NCBI GenBank assembly: GCA_910587685.1
Contig: CAJUMY010000001.1
Location: forward strand, 186,001 to 250,000
Source: an uncultured Christensenellaceae bacterium
GTDB taxonomy: Bacteria; Bacillota; Clostridia; Christensenellales; UBA3700
Direction: 5' to 3'
Length of the DNA stretch: 64,000 bases
Shown: in pieces, positions 16,060 to 24,995 of the stretch
Layout: the number at the start of each line of letters is the position of its first letter
How positions within the stretch are numbered: position 1 is the first letter of the stretch
Program-made: the position numbers and the translations under genes
The notes under the pieces: generated by a model
Told to the model about the DNA's origin: nothing
Seen by the model: only the letters and a program-made list of their open reading frames with translations
Database searches by the model: none

Positions 16060-18564
16060 TCACTTGTTTGGCGTATAAGTGAGTTTGCCCGCGTTGACGT
16101 CAAAATCTATTATGACGGTATCGCCTATGGCGACTTTGTTCATCAATATCTGCTCGGAAAGTTCGTCCTCGATGTTTTTCTGGATAGCTCTTTTGAGCGG
16201 ACGAGCTCCGTATTCGCTGTCAAAGCCTTTGTCGACGATGAAATCTTTTGCCCTTTCCGTAATCTTTATATTGATATTCTGCGACTTCAATCTCTTTGCG
16301 AGAGACTTTATCAGAATGTCGGCGATCTCTCCGATATCTTTCTTCTCGAGCGACTTGAATATTATTATATCGTCGATACGGTTTATGAACTCAGGTTTCA
16401 TCGTACGCTTTAGAGCGCTGAGCTGTTTTTCCTTGATGTTTTCGTAATCGCTTTCGCCGCTTGCGCCGAAACCTAATTTCGTATTCTTCTTTATCTCGCT
16501 AGCTCCGATATTGCTCGTCATGATAATTACGGTATTCTTGAACGAAACCGTTCTTCCGTGCGAATCGGTAAGACGTCCGTCGTCAAGTATCTGAAGAAGA
16601 ATATTGAAAATGTCGGGGTGCGCCTTTTCTATCTCGTCGAAAAGAATTACAGAATACGGTTTCCTTCTGACTTTCTCCGTTAGCTGACCTCCCTCTTCAA
16701 AGCCCACGTAACCCGGAGCCGAACCTATCAGTTTCGAAACGCTGATCTTATCCATATACTCCGACATATCGAGTCGTATGAGAAGATCTTCGTCGCCGAA
16801 CATTGCTTCCGCAAGCGCTTTGGTGAGCTCTGTCTTTCCGACTCCCGTAGGTCCTAAGAAAATGAAACTGCCTATAGGTTTTTTAGGATCTTTAAGTCCC
16901 GCTCTCGCTCGGCGTACCGCTTTTGCCACCGCGGAAACCGCGTCGTCCTGTCCTATGACCCTCTTCTTCAAAATATTTTCAAGCTCTAAAAGACGTTTCG
17001 ATTCGCTCTCGGTAAGTTTTACGACGGGTATCTTCGTCCAGCTCGATACTATCTCCGCGATGTCGTTTTCGTCAACGGTTATCTTGACTTCTTTCTGCGA
17101 CTCTTTCCACTTTTTCTTTTCTTCGTCGTGTTTCGTCTTGAGCTGTTCTTTTTCCTTTTTCAGCTTGCCCGCAAGCTCGAAGTCTTCTCTCCTGCCGGCG
17201 GCTTTCATCTCTATATCGGTCTTTACCATTTTGTCCTCGAGCTCTTTGATGCTCTCGGGGATAACGTGATTCTGTATCCTCTTTTTTGCGGACGCTTCGT
17301 CGATGAGATCTATAGCCTTATCAGGCAAAAATCTGTCGCTGATATATCTGTCGGAAAGCTCCGCCGCAGCCCTTATTGCGCCGTCCGATATCTCGACGTT
17401 ATGATGCTTCTCATACTTCTCCCTTATGCCTGTAAGAATATGAACGGTATCCTCGACCGTAGGAGGATCCACCATTATCGGGTGGAATCGACGCTCAAGC
17501 GCGGCATCCTTTTCGATAAACTTTCTGTATTCGTCGATAGTCGTCGCGCCTATCGTCTGCAGTTCGCCTCTTGCCAGCATAGGCTTTAGCATATTCGCGG
17601 CGTCGACGCTTCCCTCCGAAGTAGCTCCTGCGCCTACTATCATATGGATCTCGTCGATAAATAGTATTATATTACCGTCCTTCTTGACAGCCTCTATGAG
17701 ATTCTTTAGTCTTTCTTCGAATTCGCCCCTGTACTTCGTGCCGGCAAGAGCGCTCGCTATATCGAGAGAAAGTATTTTCTTTCCCTTGAGTATGTCGGGA
17801 ACGTCGCCGTCGACGATCGCCTGAGCCAATCCCTCTACTATGGCTGATTTGCCGACGCCCGGCTCGCCTATAAGTACGGGATTGTTCTTCGTTCTCCTAG
17901 TCAAAGTCTGGATTATCGACTGTATCTCGCTGTTTCTTCCTATAACGGGATCAATCCCTCCGTCCTTCGCCTTTTGCGTCAAATCATGACATATATTCGC
18001 GATGGCTTCGTTCTCTTTCGCGCCGCCGCGAGCTTCGTATTCATTGCCGTAGCCAAACTCGGAGTATCCTTCGCCCGACTCCTCTCTCTCTCCGAATATT
18101 CGCTTCGCTATATCTTCCGCGTCGCTCGAATCGATCATCTTGATATTTATACCGCCGTTACCTTTCAGCAACTGCTTCTTCAGCATTAGCGCAAGAGTAT
18201 TGATATCGACGCCCAGCGTCAAAAGTATTCTCACAGCGTAAGAGTTCCTTTCTCCCAATATTGCGAGCATGACGCACATTTCGTCAACTGCGCCAAGTCC
18301 GGCGCTATTTGCGTAATATCTTGCGTTATTGATAACTTTCTTGCTCCTCTCCGTCAACACGACGACCTTTGACTTGACGCTGAAATTGAAAAAGTCCTTC
18401 ATAGTCTCATACGTTACGCCAAAGCCGTTAAGTATCTCGCTCGTAGGAGTATCGACGCTCAATATTCCCAGCATTATGTGTTCAGTACCGACCTCTCCGC
18501 CACTCTTGCTCGCGTATCCGCCGGCATAATTCATTACTTCGTTCAAACTTGCCGAAAATTCCAT
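16060..18564 (-). CDS. clpC: ATP-dependent Clp protease ATP-binding subunit ClpC
   Basis: The 834-residue Hsp100 unfoldase feeds substrates to ClpP. In order it has two Clp_N repeats (residues 1-145), AAA module D1 with Walker A GEPGVGKSAIVEGLAQ and Walker B IILFIDEIH, a linker with a UVR motif (DFELAGKLKKEKEQLK) for McsB/adaptor contact, D2 with Walker A GPTGVGKTEL, and a ClpB-type D2 small domain. The ATG at 18564 is preferred over an upstream GTG because GAGAGG is better spaced. It is the fourth gene of the ctsR operon, 96 bp after mcsB, and is followed closely by dgt. Confidence 0.97.
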   Translation of the reverse strand: MEFSASLNEVMNYAGGYASKSGGEVGTEHIMLGILSVDTPTSEILNGFGVTYETMKDFFNFSVKSKVVVLTERSKKVINNARYYANSAGLGAVDEMCVMLAILGERNSYAVRILLTLGVDINTLALMLKKQLLKGNGGINIKMIDSSDAEDIAKRIFGEREESGEGYSEFGYGNEYEARGGAKENEAIANICHDLTQKAKDGGIDPVIGRNSEIQSIIQTLTRRTKNNPVLIGEPGVGKSAIVEGLAQAIVDGDVPDILKGKKILSLDIASALAGTKYRGEFEERLKNLIEAVKKDGNIILFIDEIHMIVGAGATSEGSVDAANMLKPMLARGELQTIGATTIDEYRKFIEKDAALERRFHPIMVDPPTVEDTVHILTGIREKYEKHHNVEISDGAIRAAAELSDRYISDRFLPDKAIDLIDEASAKKRIQNHVIPESIKELEDKMVKTDIEMKAAGRREDFELAGKLKKEKEQLKTKHDEEKKKWKESQKEVKITVDENDIAEIVSSWTKIPVVKLTESESKRLLELENILKKRVIGQDDAVSAVAKAVRRARAGLKDPKKPIGSFIFLGPTGVGKTELTKALAEAMFGDEDLLIRLDMSEYMDKISVSKLIGSAPGYVGFEEGGQLTEKVRRKPYSVILFDEIEKAHPDIFNILLQILDDGRLTDSHGRTVSFKNTVIIMTSNIGASEIKKNTKLGFGASGESDYENIKEKQLSALKRTMKPEFINRIDDIIIFKSLEKKDIGEIADILIKSLAKRLKSQNINIKITERAKDFIVDKGFDSEYGARPLKRAIQKNIEDELSEQILMNKVAIGDTVIIDFDVNAGKLTYTPNK

Positions 18565-18659
18565 ATATCTCACCTCTCGATTATGTTTTCCTTTTATGAT
18601 TTGTATAGTACTATTCTATAATATATAGTATATGTATAATTGATTTTGCATTTATACCG

Positions 18660-19670
18660 CTATTGATCTATCCTGAGTATAGCATTGCGAACCGTCTTCG
18701 CCCGTTCTATATCGCGTTCAAGAGCGCTGAGCGAACGACCCGATCTCTTGATTATCTCGGCGCTGCCGATACTCTCAGTGAGCCTATTCAAAGTCTTCAT
18801 ATCCGTAGACTTTATAATGCCGTACGATACGCCGAGCTTTACGAGAGATATGTTGCCCATACACTCGCGCGACGTCATCATATACGCGTTAGTGAGTATT
18901 CCGTATGCTCTCGTTATCTTGTCTATCAGTCCCGCGCCCTGCTCTTTCAGAATAACGTCTCTTATCTTCATCTCATTGTCCGCCACTTTGAGAGCGAACG
19001 TCTCGACGCGTCTTAAAATATCTTCTTCGCTGATTCCGAGACTGATCTCGTTACTTATCTGATACATATAGCCGTCGGCATTGCTTCCTTCTCCGTATAT
19101 GCCGCGAGCCGTTAATCCCAGCTTTTGCGCCGTATTGATAACGGAATTCATACTGTTAGTCATTGTGAGCGCGGGGAGGAACATCATGACGGACGCCCTC
19201 ATTCCCGTTCCGAGATTACTCGGACAGCTCGTCAGATATCCCAGCTTGTCGTCAAAAGCTATATCGAGATTTTCAGCCAATCTATCGTCGATATCCGATA
19301 TCTTTTCATACGCTCTCCTAAGTTCCATTCCCTCGAGCATACACTGCGCTCTCACGTGATCCTCTTCGTTCACCATTATCGAAAGAGTTCTGTCGCGGCT
19401 GATGATAACGCTGCCGTTCTCGATATTTCTGACAAGGTCGGGACTGATAAGATGCTTTTCCAAGAGCGCCATTCTGTCGACCTCGTTCATTCTGCGCATT
19501 TCGTAATACTCGTATTCGAACGTATCGCCTATCGCGTCTTTTATACCTTTAAGAAGAACGCTGTACACGCGCTCGTCATTGGAAAGTTTTTTGGGGAACG
19601 GCATACCGTTCACGTTTCTTGCTAGTCGTATACGGCTAGATACGACTACTTTATCCAATCCTTCCGCCAT
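18660..19670 (-). CDS. mcsB: protein arginine kinase
   Basis: The 336-residue protein has the phosphagen-kinase fold of McsB, which phosphorylates arginines on misfolded proteins and on CtsR, marking them for ClpCP. Seen are VVVSSRIRLARNVNGMPFP at residues 9-27 (nucleotide-binding arginines), NEEDHVRAQ near 120-128 and CPSNLGTGMRASV near 173-185. The gene overlaps the end of mcsA by one base and ends in TAG. It belongs to the ctsR-mcsA-mcsB-clpC stress operon. Confidence 0.96.
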   Translation of the reverse strand: MAEGLDKVVVSSRIRLARNVNGMPFPKKLSNDERVYSVLLKGIKDAIGDTFEYEYYEMRRMNEVDRMALLEKHLISPDLVRNIENGSVIISRDRTLSIMVNEEDHVRAQCMLEGMELRRAYEKISDIDDRLAENLDIAFDDKLGYLTSCPSNLGTGMRASVMMFLPALTMTNSMNSVINTAQKLGLTARGIYGEGSNADGYMYQISNEISLGISEEDILRRVETFALKVADNEMKIRDVILKEQGAGLIDKITRAYGILTNAYMMTSRECMGNISLVKLGVSYGIIKSTDMKTLNRLTESIGSAEIIKRSGRSLSALERDIERAKTVRNAILRIDQ

Positions 19671-20257
19671 TATCTATCTTCCCTCCCGTTCATCTTGTCG
19701 AGTTCTCGCTTTATTCTGCCCGCATCGTCATACCGCTCCTCGTCGACTGCCTTTTTGAGTTCGATACGCAGTCGCTTCTGTCTTTCTTCTGCGCTATTCG
19801 AATCTTTAGCATCGCAACCGATATTGCCGTCTGAACGTCCTTCGCAACTATCGCCCTTGGATGTCGCGGCATTATCCGTTACGGAATTTGAACTCAGAAC
19901 TCTTTTCAGACCTTTCGGACTCTTTCCCCTATGCGTATTGCCTCCCGATATTCTCATCGCGCAATCGTTGATCATATCGGCGAACGTATTATAACATTCG
20001 ACGCAGCCCAACCTGTATCCGTCAATAAATTCTTTTTCCGTCGTTCCGCAATTTCTGCATACTCTTATGCCGCGTCTCTTCTTAGGCGCGACTCCGAAGA
20101 GCGACGCTATAATATTGTCGGGAAACAGCTCGTGCGAAATCGTATACGACTTATCGCATTCCGAGCACAGATACTGCTCCGAATATACTCCGTTGATATA
20201 GACCTTTGTCAGTGTAGTCGCAGGTCTCTTTCCGCATTTTTCACACATTATCGCCAT
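19670..20257 (-). CDS. mcsA: McsA, zinc-binding activator of McsB
   Basis: The 195-residue protein opens with CEKCGKRPATT and continues with CSECD, then CRNCG and CVECY, giving four CxxC knuckles for zinc. A C-terminal UVR motif (LRIELKKAVDEERYDDAGRIKREL) is the ClpC/McsB interaction region. Between them lies a low-complexity Ser/Asn/Gly-rich linker of about 50 residues. McsA activates the arginine kinase McsB and modulates CtsR. The ATG follows the ctsR stop by 3 bp, so translation is coupled. Confidence 0.93.
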   Translation of the reverse strand: MAIMCEKCGKRPATTLTKVYINGVYSEQYLCSECDKSYTISHELFPDNIIASLFGVAPKKRRGIRVCRNCGTTEKEFIDGYRLGCVECYNTFADMINDCAMRISGGNTHRGKSPKGLKRVLSSNSVTDNAATSKGDSCEGRSDGNIGCDAKDSNSAEERQKRLRIELKKAVDEERYDDAGRIKRELDKMNGREDR

Positions 20258-20260
20258 ATA

Positions 20261-20725
20261 TCATTCACACTCCTTCATAAGATGCACCAGCATCTCCTTA
20301 AATATATTTTTCCTCAAATTGTCTGAGAATTTAACAGGTAGATTCAACGATTTGTCCGACAAAGCGCTTTTCATTATTTCCCCCTCTCTCGAGCTTATCA
20401 CGTCTTCTCTTACAAGTCTGGCAATGTAATTTTCCGTTCTGTTTTGACTGAGATGTTCTATCTTGTCGACTTCGTCATAAACGCACTTTATAAGCGTCGA
20501 TCTGTCGCCCGTCAAGCGTATCAGCGTTATGAATCCGCCTCCTCCGCGTTTGCTTTCGATAACGTATCCTTTGTCAAGAGAAAACCTTGTCGACAAGACG
20601 TAATTGATCTGGCTGGGAGCTACGGAAAAATAGTTCGCGAGCTCGTTACGCGAAAGCTGAACTTCGCTGTCGTCTCCAAACACGCCGTCTATAAACTCAG
20701 CTATGAGATCGCTCATATTTGCCAT
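20261..20725 (-). CDS. ctsR: CtsR, transcriptional repressor of class III heat-shock genes
   Basis: The start at 20725 has a perfect GGAGGTAAGAAT site and gives 154 residues, the usual CtsR length. An N-terminal winged helix-turn-helix (LSRNELANYFSVAPSQINYVL) is followed by the glycine-rich wing RGGGGFITLIR. The C-terminal half matches the McsB-sensing region. It represses its own operon through the CtsR box at 20968-20984 and is released on heat or misfolding stress. Confidence 0.96.
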   Translation of the reverse strand: MANMSDLIAEFIDGVFGDDSEVQLSRNELANYFSVAPSQINYVLSTRFSLDKGYVIESKRGGGGFITLIRLTGDRSTLIKCVYDEVDKIEHLSQNRTENYIARLVREDVISSREGEIMKSALSDKSLNLPVKFSDNLRKNIFKEMLVHLMKECE

Positions 20726-20967
20726 ATTCTTACCTCCTATCTCGATTTTGCTATAAAAAGTCAATATCCAATTATAATTATACGCCTATTAACAGCTTTG
20801 TTTTCGAGCGATTTTGTCATAATAACGCTCAATTTAACGATACTTCCTATAAATAGCAAATTATAAAACAGTTTTCTTTTGACCGACCGCTATTTTATCT
20901 AAAGATACTATTGATAGTTCGTATGTTTGAAGCCGTATTCGGAGAAAGTTTGATTTGTCAAATATTT

Positions 20968-20984
20968 TTTGACTTTCTTTGACC
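20968..20984 (-). promoter_or_regulatory. CtsR operator (heptad direct repeat)
   Basis: Read on the minus strand this is GGTCAAA-GAA-AGTCAAA, an exact match to the CtsR consensus RGTCAAA-NAN-RGTCAAA. It lies about +5 to +21 relative to the predicted start, so bound CtsR would block transcription of its own operon. Confidence 0.9.
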
Positions 20985-20995
20985 TTTACAATATC

Positions 20996-21023
20996 ATTAT
21001 ATCACTGTTTTATCTTTTGTCAA
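20996..21023 (-). promoter_or_regulatory. sigma-A promoter of the ctsR-mcsA-mcsB-clpC operon
   Basis: On the minus strand a perfect TTGACA (21018-21023) is followed by a 16-bp spacer and a perfect TATAAT (20996-21001). The CtsR box lies immediately downstream. Confidence 0.85.
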
Positions 21024-21178
21024 TGCTTTTAAGTAAATTATTTGTAAAATTTGACAACTAAATCAATGGAAAATCAGAAATCAATATAACGAGATATAAC
21101 ACAACAGCGCATTATGTCAATGCCATTCAATGCCATTGTTATTATCAAAATATAAAATCTTAATAACAAATAACGTTT

Positions 21179-21655
21179 CTAAACCGATACGTTTAATATT
21201 TCTATCGCCTTTATAACGTGCTCTTCCTCGAGTCCCGCCCTAAATTGAGGTTCTGTTCTAACGAATCGCTCGACAAATTCTCCCCAATCGAACATATAGT
21301 CGTCGATTATCACGAAAGAATCTATCTTTTCATCCGTCGTATCGAGCCATTCCTTTATCTCTTCGCGTCTTGACGCCATTATTCCGAGATCGGACGTTTT
21401 ATCGTAAATAGTAAGTCCGAATTTTGCAAAAATCTCGTTGATATATCGTCCGTCTTCGTCGCATAAAGAGCTATCCGCGTTCCAGTGATACCGCCAAGTG
21501 GAGCTAAGCACTATCTTAGCGTCGGTCGCATCCACTATCTCTTTTACTAGCGGAACTCTCGTCTCGTCTATATCAGTCTGCTTCGAATAATCCCTTGTCT
21601 TATCATACTTACGTGAATTTAATACGCCGTCGATATCTAAAAAAACAACTTTCAC
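21179..21655 (-). CDS. HAD-superfamily hydrolase of the Swiss-Army-Knife RNA-repair type
   Basis: The 158-residue protein begins MKVVFLDIDGVLNSRKYD, the HAD motif I DxDGVL, and has IVLSSTWRYHW as motif II and FVIIDDYMFDW as the C-terminal acidic motif. This short, cap-less HAD with the SSTWR signature is the domain found in RNA-repair fusion proteins and as free-standing proteins of unknown substrate. It ends in TAG. It stands alone, with no repair partner nearby, so a phosphatase role is the safest reading. Confidence 0.8.
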   Translation of the reverse strand: MKVVFLDIDGVLNSRKYDKTRDYSKQTDIDETRVPLVKEIVDATDAKIVLSSTWRYHWNADSSLCDEDGRYINEIFAKFGLTIYDKTSDLGIMASRREEIKEWLDTTDEKIDSFVIIDDYMFDWGEFVERFVRTEPQFRAGLEEEHVIKAIEILNVSV

Positions 21656-21831
21656 AATAAAACGTCTCTCCCTATTTCGCGTTCAAATTCGTACGATCAC
21701 GTATTAATATCAATAATTGAACGATTTCTTACGAAATTAAAAACTATCCATCAAATTTATTATACATATATGATATATTATAAAATATGAAGGTATTTTG
21801 AAACATTCATATTCTTGGCTTTTGATTTTAT

Positions 21832-22317
21832 TTACAACCTCTTCGACATATAGATACATATGTCATCATAACCCAGCTTTTCGTACAATTCCTTAGCGTT
21901 CGCGTTAGGCTTGAACACTTCGAGCTGAACGTATTCGCAGTTATTATCTTTAAAATATTCTTCTGCGGATTTTATCAATAACTTACCTATACCTTTGCCT
22001 CGCTCTTCGCATTTGACTACAAGGTCGCTGATAAATCCGACTTTCGGACATACCGTCGTAAATTCCGATTCTCCGCCGCCGCAAAAAATCTTGCAAATTA
22101 TACAACCTATCGCCTTTTCATCTCTTTCCGCAACAAAAATAATTCCGTTATGAATACTTACTTCTTTTTGAACGTAGTCGAAATATCCGTCGCGAAAACT
22201 TTCTTTTAGCGTTAAAACTCCCCTCTTATCTAGACTCGTCAAATGTTTCTGCAATTCGACTAACAGATCTTTAACGTCGGATTCATTACGTTTAGCATAT
22301 TCCTTGATTTCCAACAT
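21832..22317 (-). CDS. GNAT-family N-acetyltransferase
   Basis: The protein is about 161 residues from the ATG at 22317, which has GGGAG about 12 nt upstream; a TTG ten codons earlier, overlapping the previous gene, is an alternative. The acetyl-CoA loop reads VKCEERGKGIGKLLIKSAEEYF, a good R/Q-x-x-G-x-G/A motif A, followed by the motif B region ELYEKLGY. The substrate is unknown. It appears co-transcribed with the upstream DUF1349 gene. Confidence 0.85.
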   Translation of the reverse strand: MLEIKEYAKRNESDVKDLLVELQKHLTSLDKRGVLTLKESFRDGYFDYVQKEVSIHNGIIFVAERDEKAIGCIICKIFCGGGESEFTTVCPKVGFISDLVVKCEERGKGIGKLLIKSAEEYFKDNNCEYVQLEVFKPNANAKELYEKLGYDDICIYMSKRL

Positions 22318-22343
22318 TACGTATCTCTGCTCCCTTTGTTCTT

Positions 22344-22949
22344 TCAATCATTATCGGGCTGCTGTCCGTCATGCGCATTCCAAACGCACTCGCCTATTTC
22401 CATCTCGCTAAACACAGCCTTGAATGAGGAATCCTCAGGAGAACAAGCGTATATTCCAAATCGTATCTTACCGTTCGCATTCATAAGATGACATATGCGC
22501 ATCTGTGAAAACGTCACCCCGTCGAATGAACATTCGATACGAAAGTCATCTTCCCTACGGCTCATGCGATACCAAACGGTTTTTATCAAAGCATCTATCT
22601 CCGTCGTTGCCCAATCGGAATATCCGTTGTTTGTAACAACGCTACCCAAATGCTGATAGCTTTCACTCTCATATTCCACAGAACCCTTTAACCAGTTCTC
22701 ACTGTCGAGATATACGATAACGCCGCACTGATCGAATCGGTGATGACTTTCCGAAAAGTCGGTCTTTACCGTAAAACTAAAAAATTTCTCATCCGTTTCC
22801 GTAAGAAACATAGGCGCGTTATCGTTTCTAAAATGATAATACGTCCTCTGCCATAAATCGGTAAACGGTTTTGTGATAACTTCTATTTCGTTATTATTTA
22901 TATTGTATCTTTTAGGTTCTCTTTCCCAAGAAAAATCATCAAAGTTCAT
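22344..22949 (-). CDS. DUF1349 concanavalin-like domain protein
   Basis: The 201-residue protein starts at 22949 behind GGGAGGAAAT. The whole length fits the DUF1349 beta-sandwich family: FFSFTVKTDF, FDQCGVIVYLDSENWLKGSVEYE, LGSVVTNNGYSDWAT, IECSFDGVTFSQMR and IRFGIYACSPEDSSFKAVFS. Members are cytosolic or secreted lectin-like proteins whose role is poorly known. There is no signal peptide. Confidence 0.85.
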   Translation of the reverse strand: MNFDDFSWEREPKRYNINNNEIEVITKPFTDLWQRTYYHFRNDNAPMFLTETDEKFFSFTVKTDFSESHHRFDQCGVIVYLDSENWLKGSVEYESESYQHLGSVVTNNGYSDWATTEIDALIKTVWYRMSRREDDFRIECSFDGVTFSQMRICHLMNANGKIRFGIYACSPEDSSFKAVFSEMEIGECVWNAHDGQQPDND

Positions 22950-23009
22950 ACTAATATTTCCTCCCATATCATACTAAATATCCTCGCTATCAAAAATAGC
23001 GATCAAAAA

Positions 23010-23480
23010 TCAATTTTCTCTTGTCACGATGTGCTCTATGCCTTTATGTTCATTGCGTAAATATTCTTTCATAAACGAAGGGAAAGCCTTATATTTATCA
23101 AGATCCTTTATAGGTATCCACTTCATATTTTCTTTTACACCCATAGTATAGCTTTTACTGTTCAACTCCTGTGTTCCGCGTGATTTCATCAAATAATAAA
23201 AAGCAACTTCATGCCAGCGTGATCCATTATCGCCGTCAAAAAAGTTTTCGTGAATTACCGCCAATCTTTCGATTTCGTAAAAGACTCCCGTCTCTTCAAA
23301 AACTTCACGTTTTACGGCATCTTCCGAGCTTTCATCCATATGTACGCCGCCGCCAATAGAGTAATAATAATCTACCAGTTCATTCCCTGCAAATAGTACG
23401 CAATCATTCTCTATAATGATAGCGGCAGCCCTATATCTAAACCGGTTATCGTCTTGCGTAAAGCTACAATCGTATGACAT
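23010..23480 (-). CDS. NUDIX hydrolase
   Basis: The 156-residue protein contains a complete Nudix box, GGGVHMDESSEDAVKREVF followed by EETGV (about residues 43-66), which binds Mg2+ and hydrolyses nucleoside diphosphates linked to another moiety. The segment ENMKWIPIKDLDKYKAFPSFMKEYL at the C-terminus is typical of small house-cleaning or regulatory Nudix proteins. The substrate is unknown. It is a single gene between the DUF1349 block and a gene-poor, AT-rich stretch. Confidence 0.9.
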   Translation of the reverse strand: MSYDCSFTQDDNRFRYRAAAIIIENDCVLFAGNELVDYYYSIGGGVHMDESSEDAVKREVFEETGVFYEIERLAVIHENFFDGDNGSRWHEVAFYYLMKSRGTQELNSKSYTMGVKENMKWIPIKDLDKYKAFPSFMKEYLRNEHKGIEHIVTREN

Positions 23481-23795
23481 GAGTGTTCTCCTTAAAATAT
23501 GCGTCTATATAACTTTATATCATATAATAGCTTAAATGTCAATTTTCGATAGATTTTTCTATAAGAACAAATAATCGATTAAAGGCTTTAATAATTTATT
23601 TCCGTTAAAATTTTATAAACAATATCGACTGATTAACTTCAATTCAACGCAAAAAGACTTTGAACGGTATCTACACGTATCACAGTCCTTTATTCTAAAA
23701 ATCATATCTGCATGTCGCTTTAGCGGCGCCGTCGAGCGTAGCGATATCGGTGATAAAGTTGCCGGTGTCTTCTCTTCAAAATCAAAATAACGCCA
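23481..23795. other. intergenic region
   Basis: A 315-bp spacer with no coding sequence recognised. Near 23725-23745 a short stretch (GCCGTCGAGCG) matches part of the 136-bp repeat found in the tRNA region at 25 kb and may be a fragment of it. Confidence 0.35.
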
Positions 23796-24032
23796 TTATT
23801 TCACTTCATTTTCTTCATTTGTCTTTTGTTTCTTATCTTTAACAATAGCTTTTGCCTCGCTGATCACTATAGTAATGAGTCCGACAAATCCTATGATTGC
23901 GCTTGGTATGCCAAGAATACAAGTTATCAATATCGATACAAGCACATCGCTACTTAAAAACGTCGATATAATGCAACCGACAGTAAAAAGCGTTATAAAT
24001 ATAGCAGTTAATAAATTCTTACTCTGTTTCAT
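23796..24032 (-). CDS. small two-helix membrane protein
   Basis: The 78-residue protein has two hydrophobic segments, LLTAIFITLFTVGCIISTFL (about 7-26) and ILITCILGIPSAIIGFVGLI (about 34-53), and a charged Lys/Glu-rich cytoplasmic tail. AAAGGAGAAAATT precedes the ATG. It lies 14 bp downstream of the secreted-type gene at 24047 and shares its AT-rich composition, so the pair probably form one transcript. No family was recognised. Confidence 0.65.
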   Translation of the reverse strand: MKQSKNLLTAIFITLFTVGCIISTFLSSDVLVSILITCILGIPSAIIGFVGLITIVISEAKAIVKDKKQKTNEENEVK

Positions 24033-24046
24033 AATTTTCTCCTTTA

Positions 24047-24814
24047 TTATTCATAAACTATGTCTTCCCATAATGTCCACTGATATGTATATTTTGAAAG
24101 ATTTAATTTGAAAGTTGTTCTTAATTCAGTATCTCTTGAATCTGTGAATTCAAAACTTGCGCTACCTGCTCCCAAAGTTGTATATGTATGTGTAAATTTA
24201 GTTCCGCATAATAATCCTTTTTGGTGATTTTTTAAAACAACCGCACAAGACGGAACAGTCCAATCAAAAATTTTATGATCATCTAAATTAAATAACATTA
24301 TTCCATCTTTAACTCTACTGCCATCTGCTTTCGAAATTATATTATTATCTTCATCCGCATAAGATTTATAATACTCGCCTTTATTCGGATTCCATTCAAT
24401 ACTAATATAATCCAAAGGTCCAGCAAATACTTCATTGATTTTAGGATCAACAATTGCTGTTACATACAAATAGTTTTGTCCTGAAATATATTTTTCAGCT
24501 AAAATAATAGACAATTTAAATGAGTCGGGTTTCAAATAATACGTAGATATTTGACCTTCATTATCGTGATATTCGACGGTTTTAATTTCCTTAAGAATAA
24601 TACCATAATCACTTAAAATTGATTGTACTTCATCTTTCTCATTATTAATAAAAGTGTCTTTAATAAGTGAAATATTGTTTTTGTGTGCGCAATCATCATA
24701 ATCTTCTTCACAAAAACTGTTTACACTATTTAGAAAAATTCCAGACATGAGTACAATTAATGATATCAATAAAAAAATTGTTATACAGCTGTAATGCTTC
24801 TTAAAACTTAACAT
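24047..24814 (-). CDS. hypothetical membrane-anchored or secreted protein, AT-rich
   Basis: The 255-residue protein has a hydrophobic segment near the N-terminus (CITIFLLISLIVLMSGIFL, residues 10-28), a signal peptide or anchor, and then a soluble domain rich in Asn, Asp, Lys and Tyr. AAGGAG lies 8 nt before the ATG. No known domain was recognised. Its codons are clearly more A/T-rich than those of flanking housekeeping genes, which suggests later acquisition. The downstream small membrane protein may be its partner. Confidence 0.65.
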   Translation of the reverse strand: MLSFKKHYSCITIFLLISLIVLMSGIFLNSVNSFCEEDYDDCAHKNNISLIKDTFINNEKDEVQSILSDYGIILKEIKTVEYHDNEGQISTYYLKPDSFKLSIILAEKYISGQNYLYVTAIVDPKINEVFAGPLDYISIEWNPNKGEYYKSYADEDNNIISKADGSRVKDGIMLFNLDDHKIFDWTVPSCAVVLKNHQKGLLCGTKFTHTYTTLGAGSASFEFTDSRDTELRTTFKLNLSKYTYQWTLWEDIVYE

Positions 24815-24995
24815 GGTATTTTCTCCTTGTTTTTTAATAGCATAACATATTATACTCTAAAAGTCAAGCCAATATTTGCTAAATACAATATTTTTAAAAA
24901 TTTTTACAAATATTTTGTTTACTATTATATAAAGTTGTTAAATAGTTATAATCAATTTTGATTAACTCAACAAATTTATATATGCTAAGCAATAA

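Larger units (their letters stand above)
20726..21178. other. regulatory region upstream of ctsR
   Basis: This 453-bp AT-rich region holds the ctsR promoter (20996-21023) and operator (20968-20984), a long 5' leader of about 260 nt on the minus strand, and the 3' flank of the HAD gene. No further gene was seen; the leader shows no recognised riboswitch. Confidence 0.5.

Noticed and set aside
21179..24814. Defence or toxin-antitoxin island
   Set aside because: HAD, GNAT, DUF1349 and NUDIX proteins are common single genes. No nuclease, antitoxin, methylase or phage gene accompanies them.
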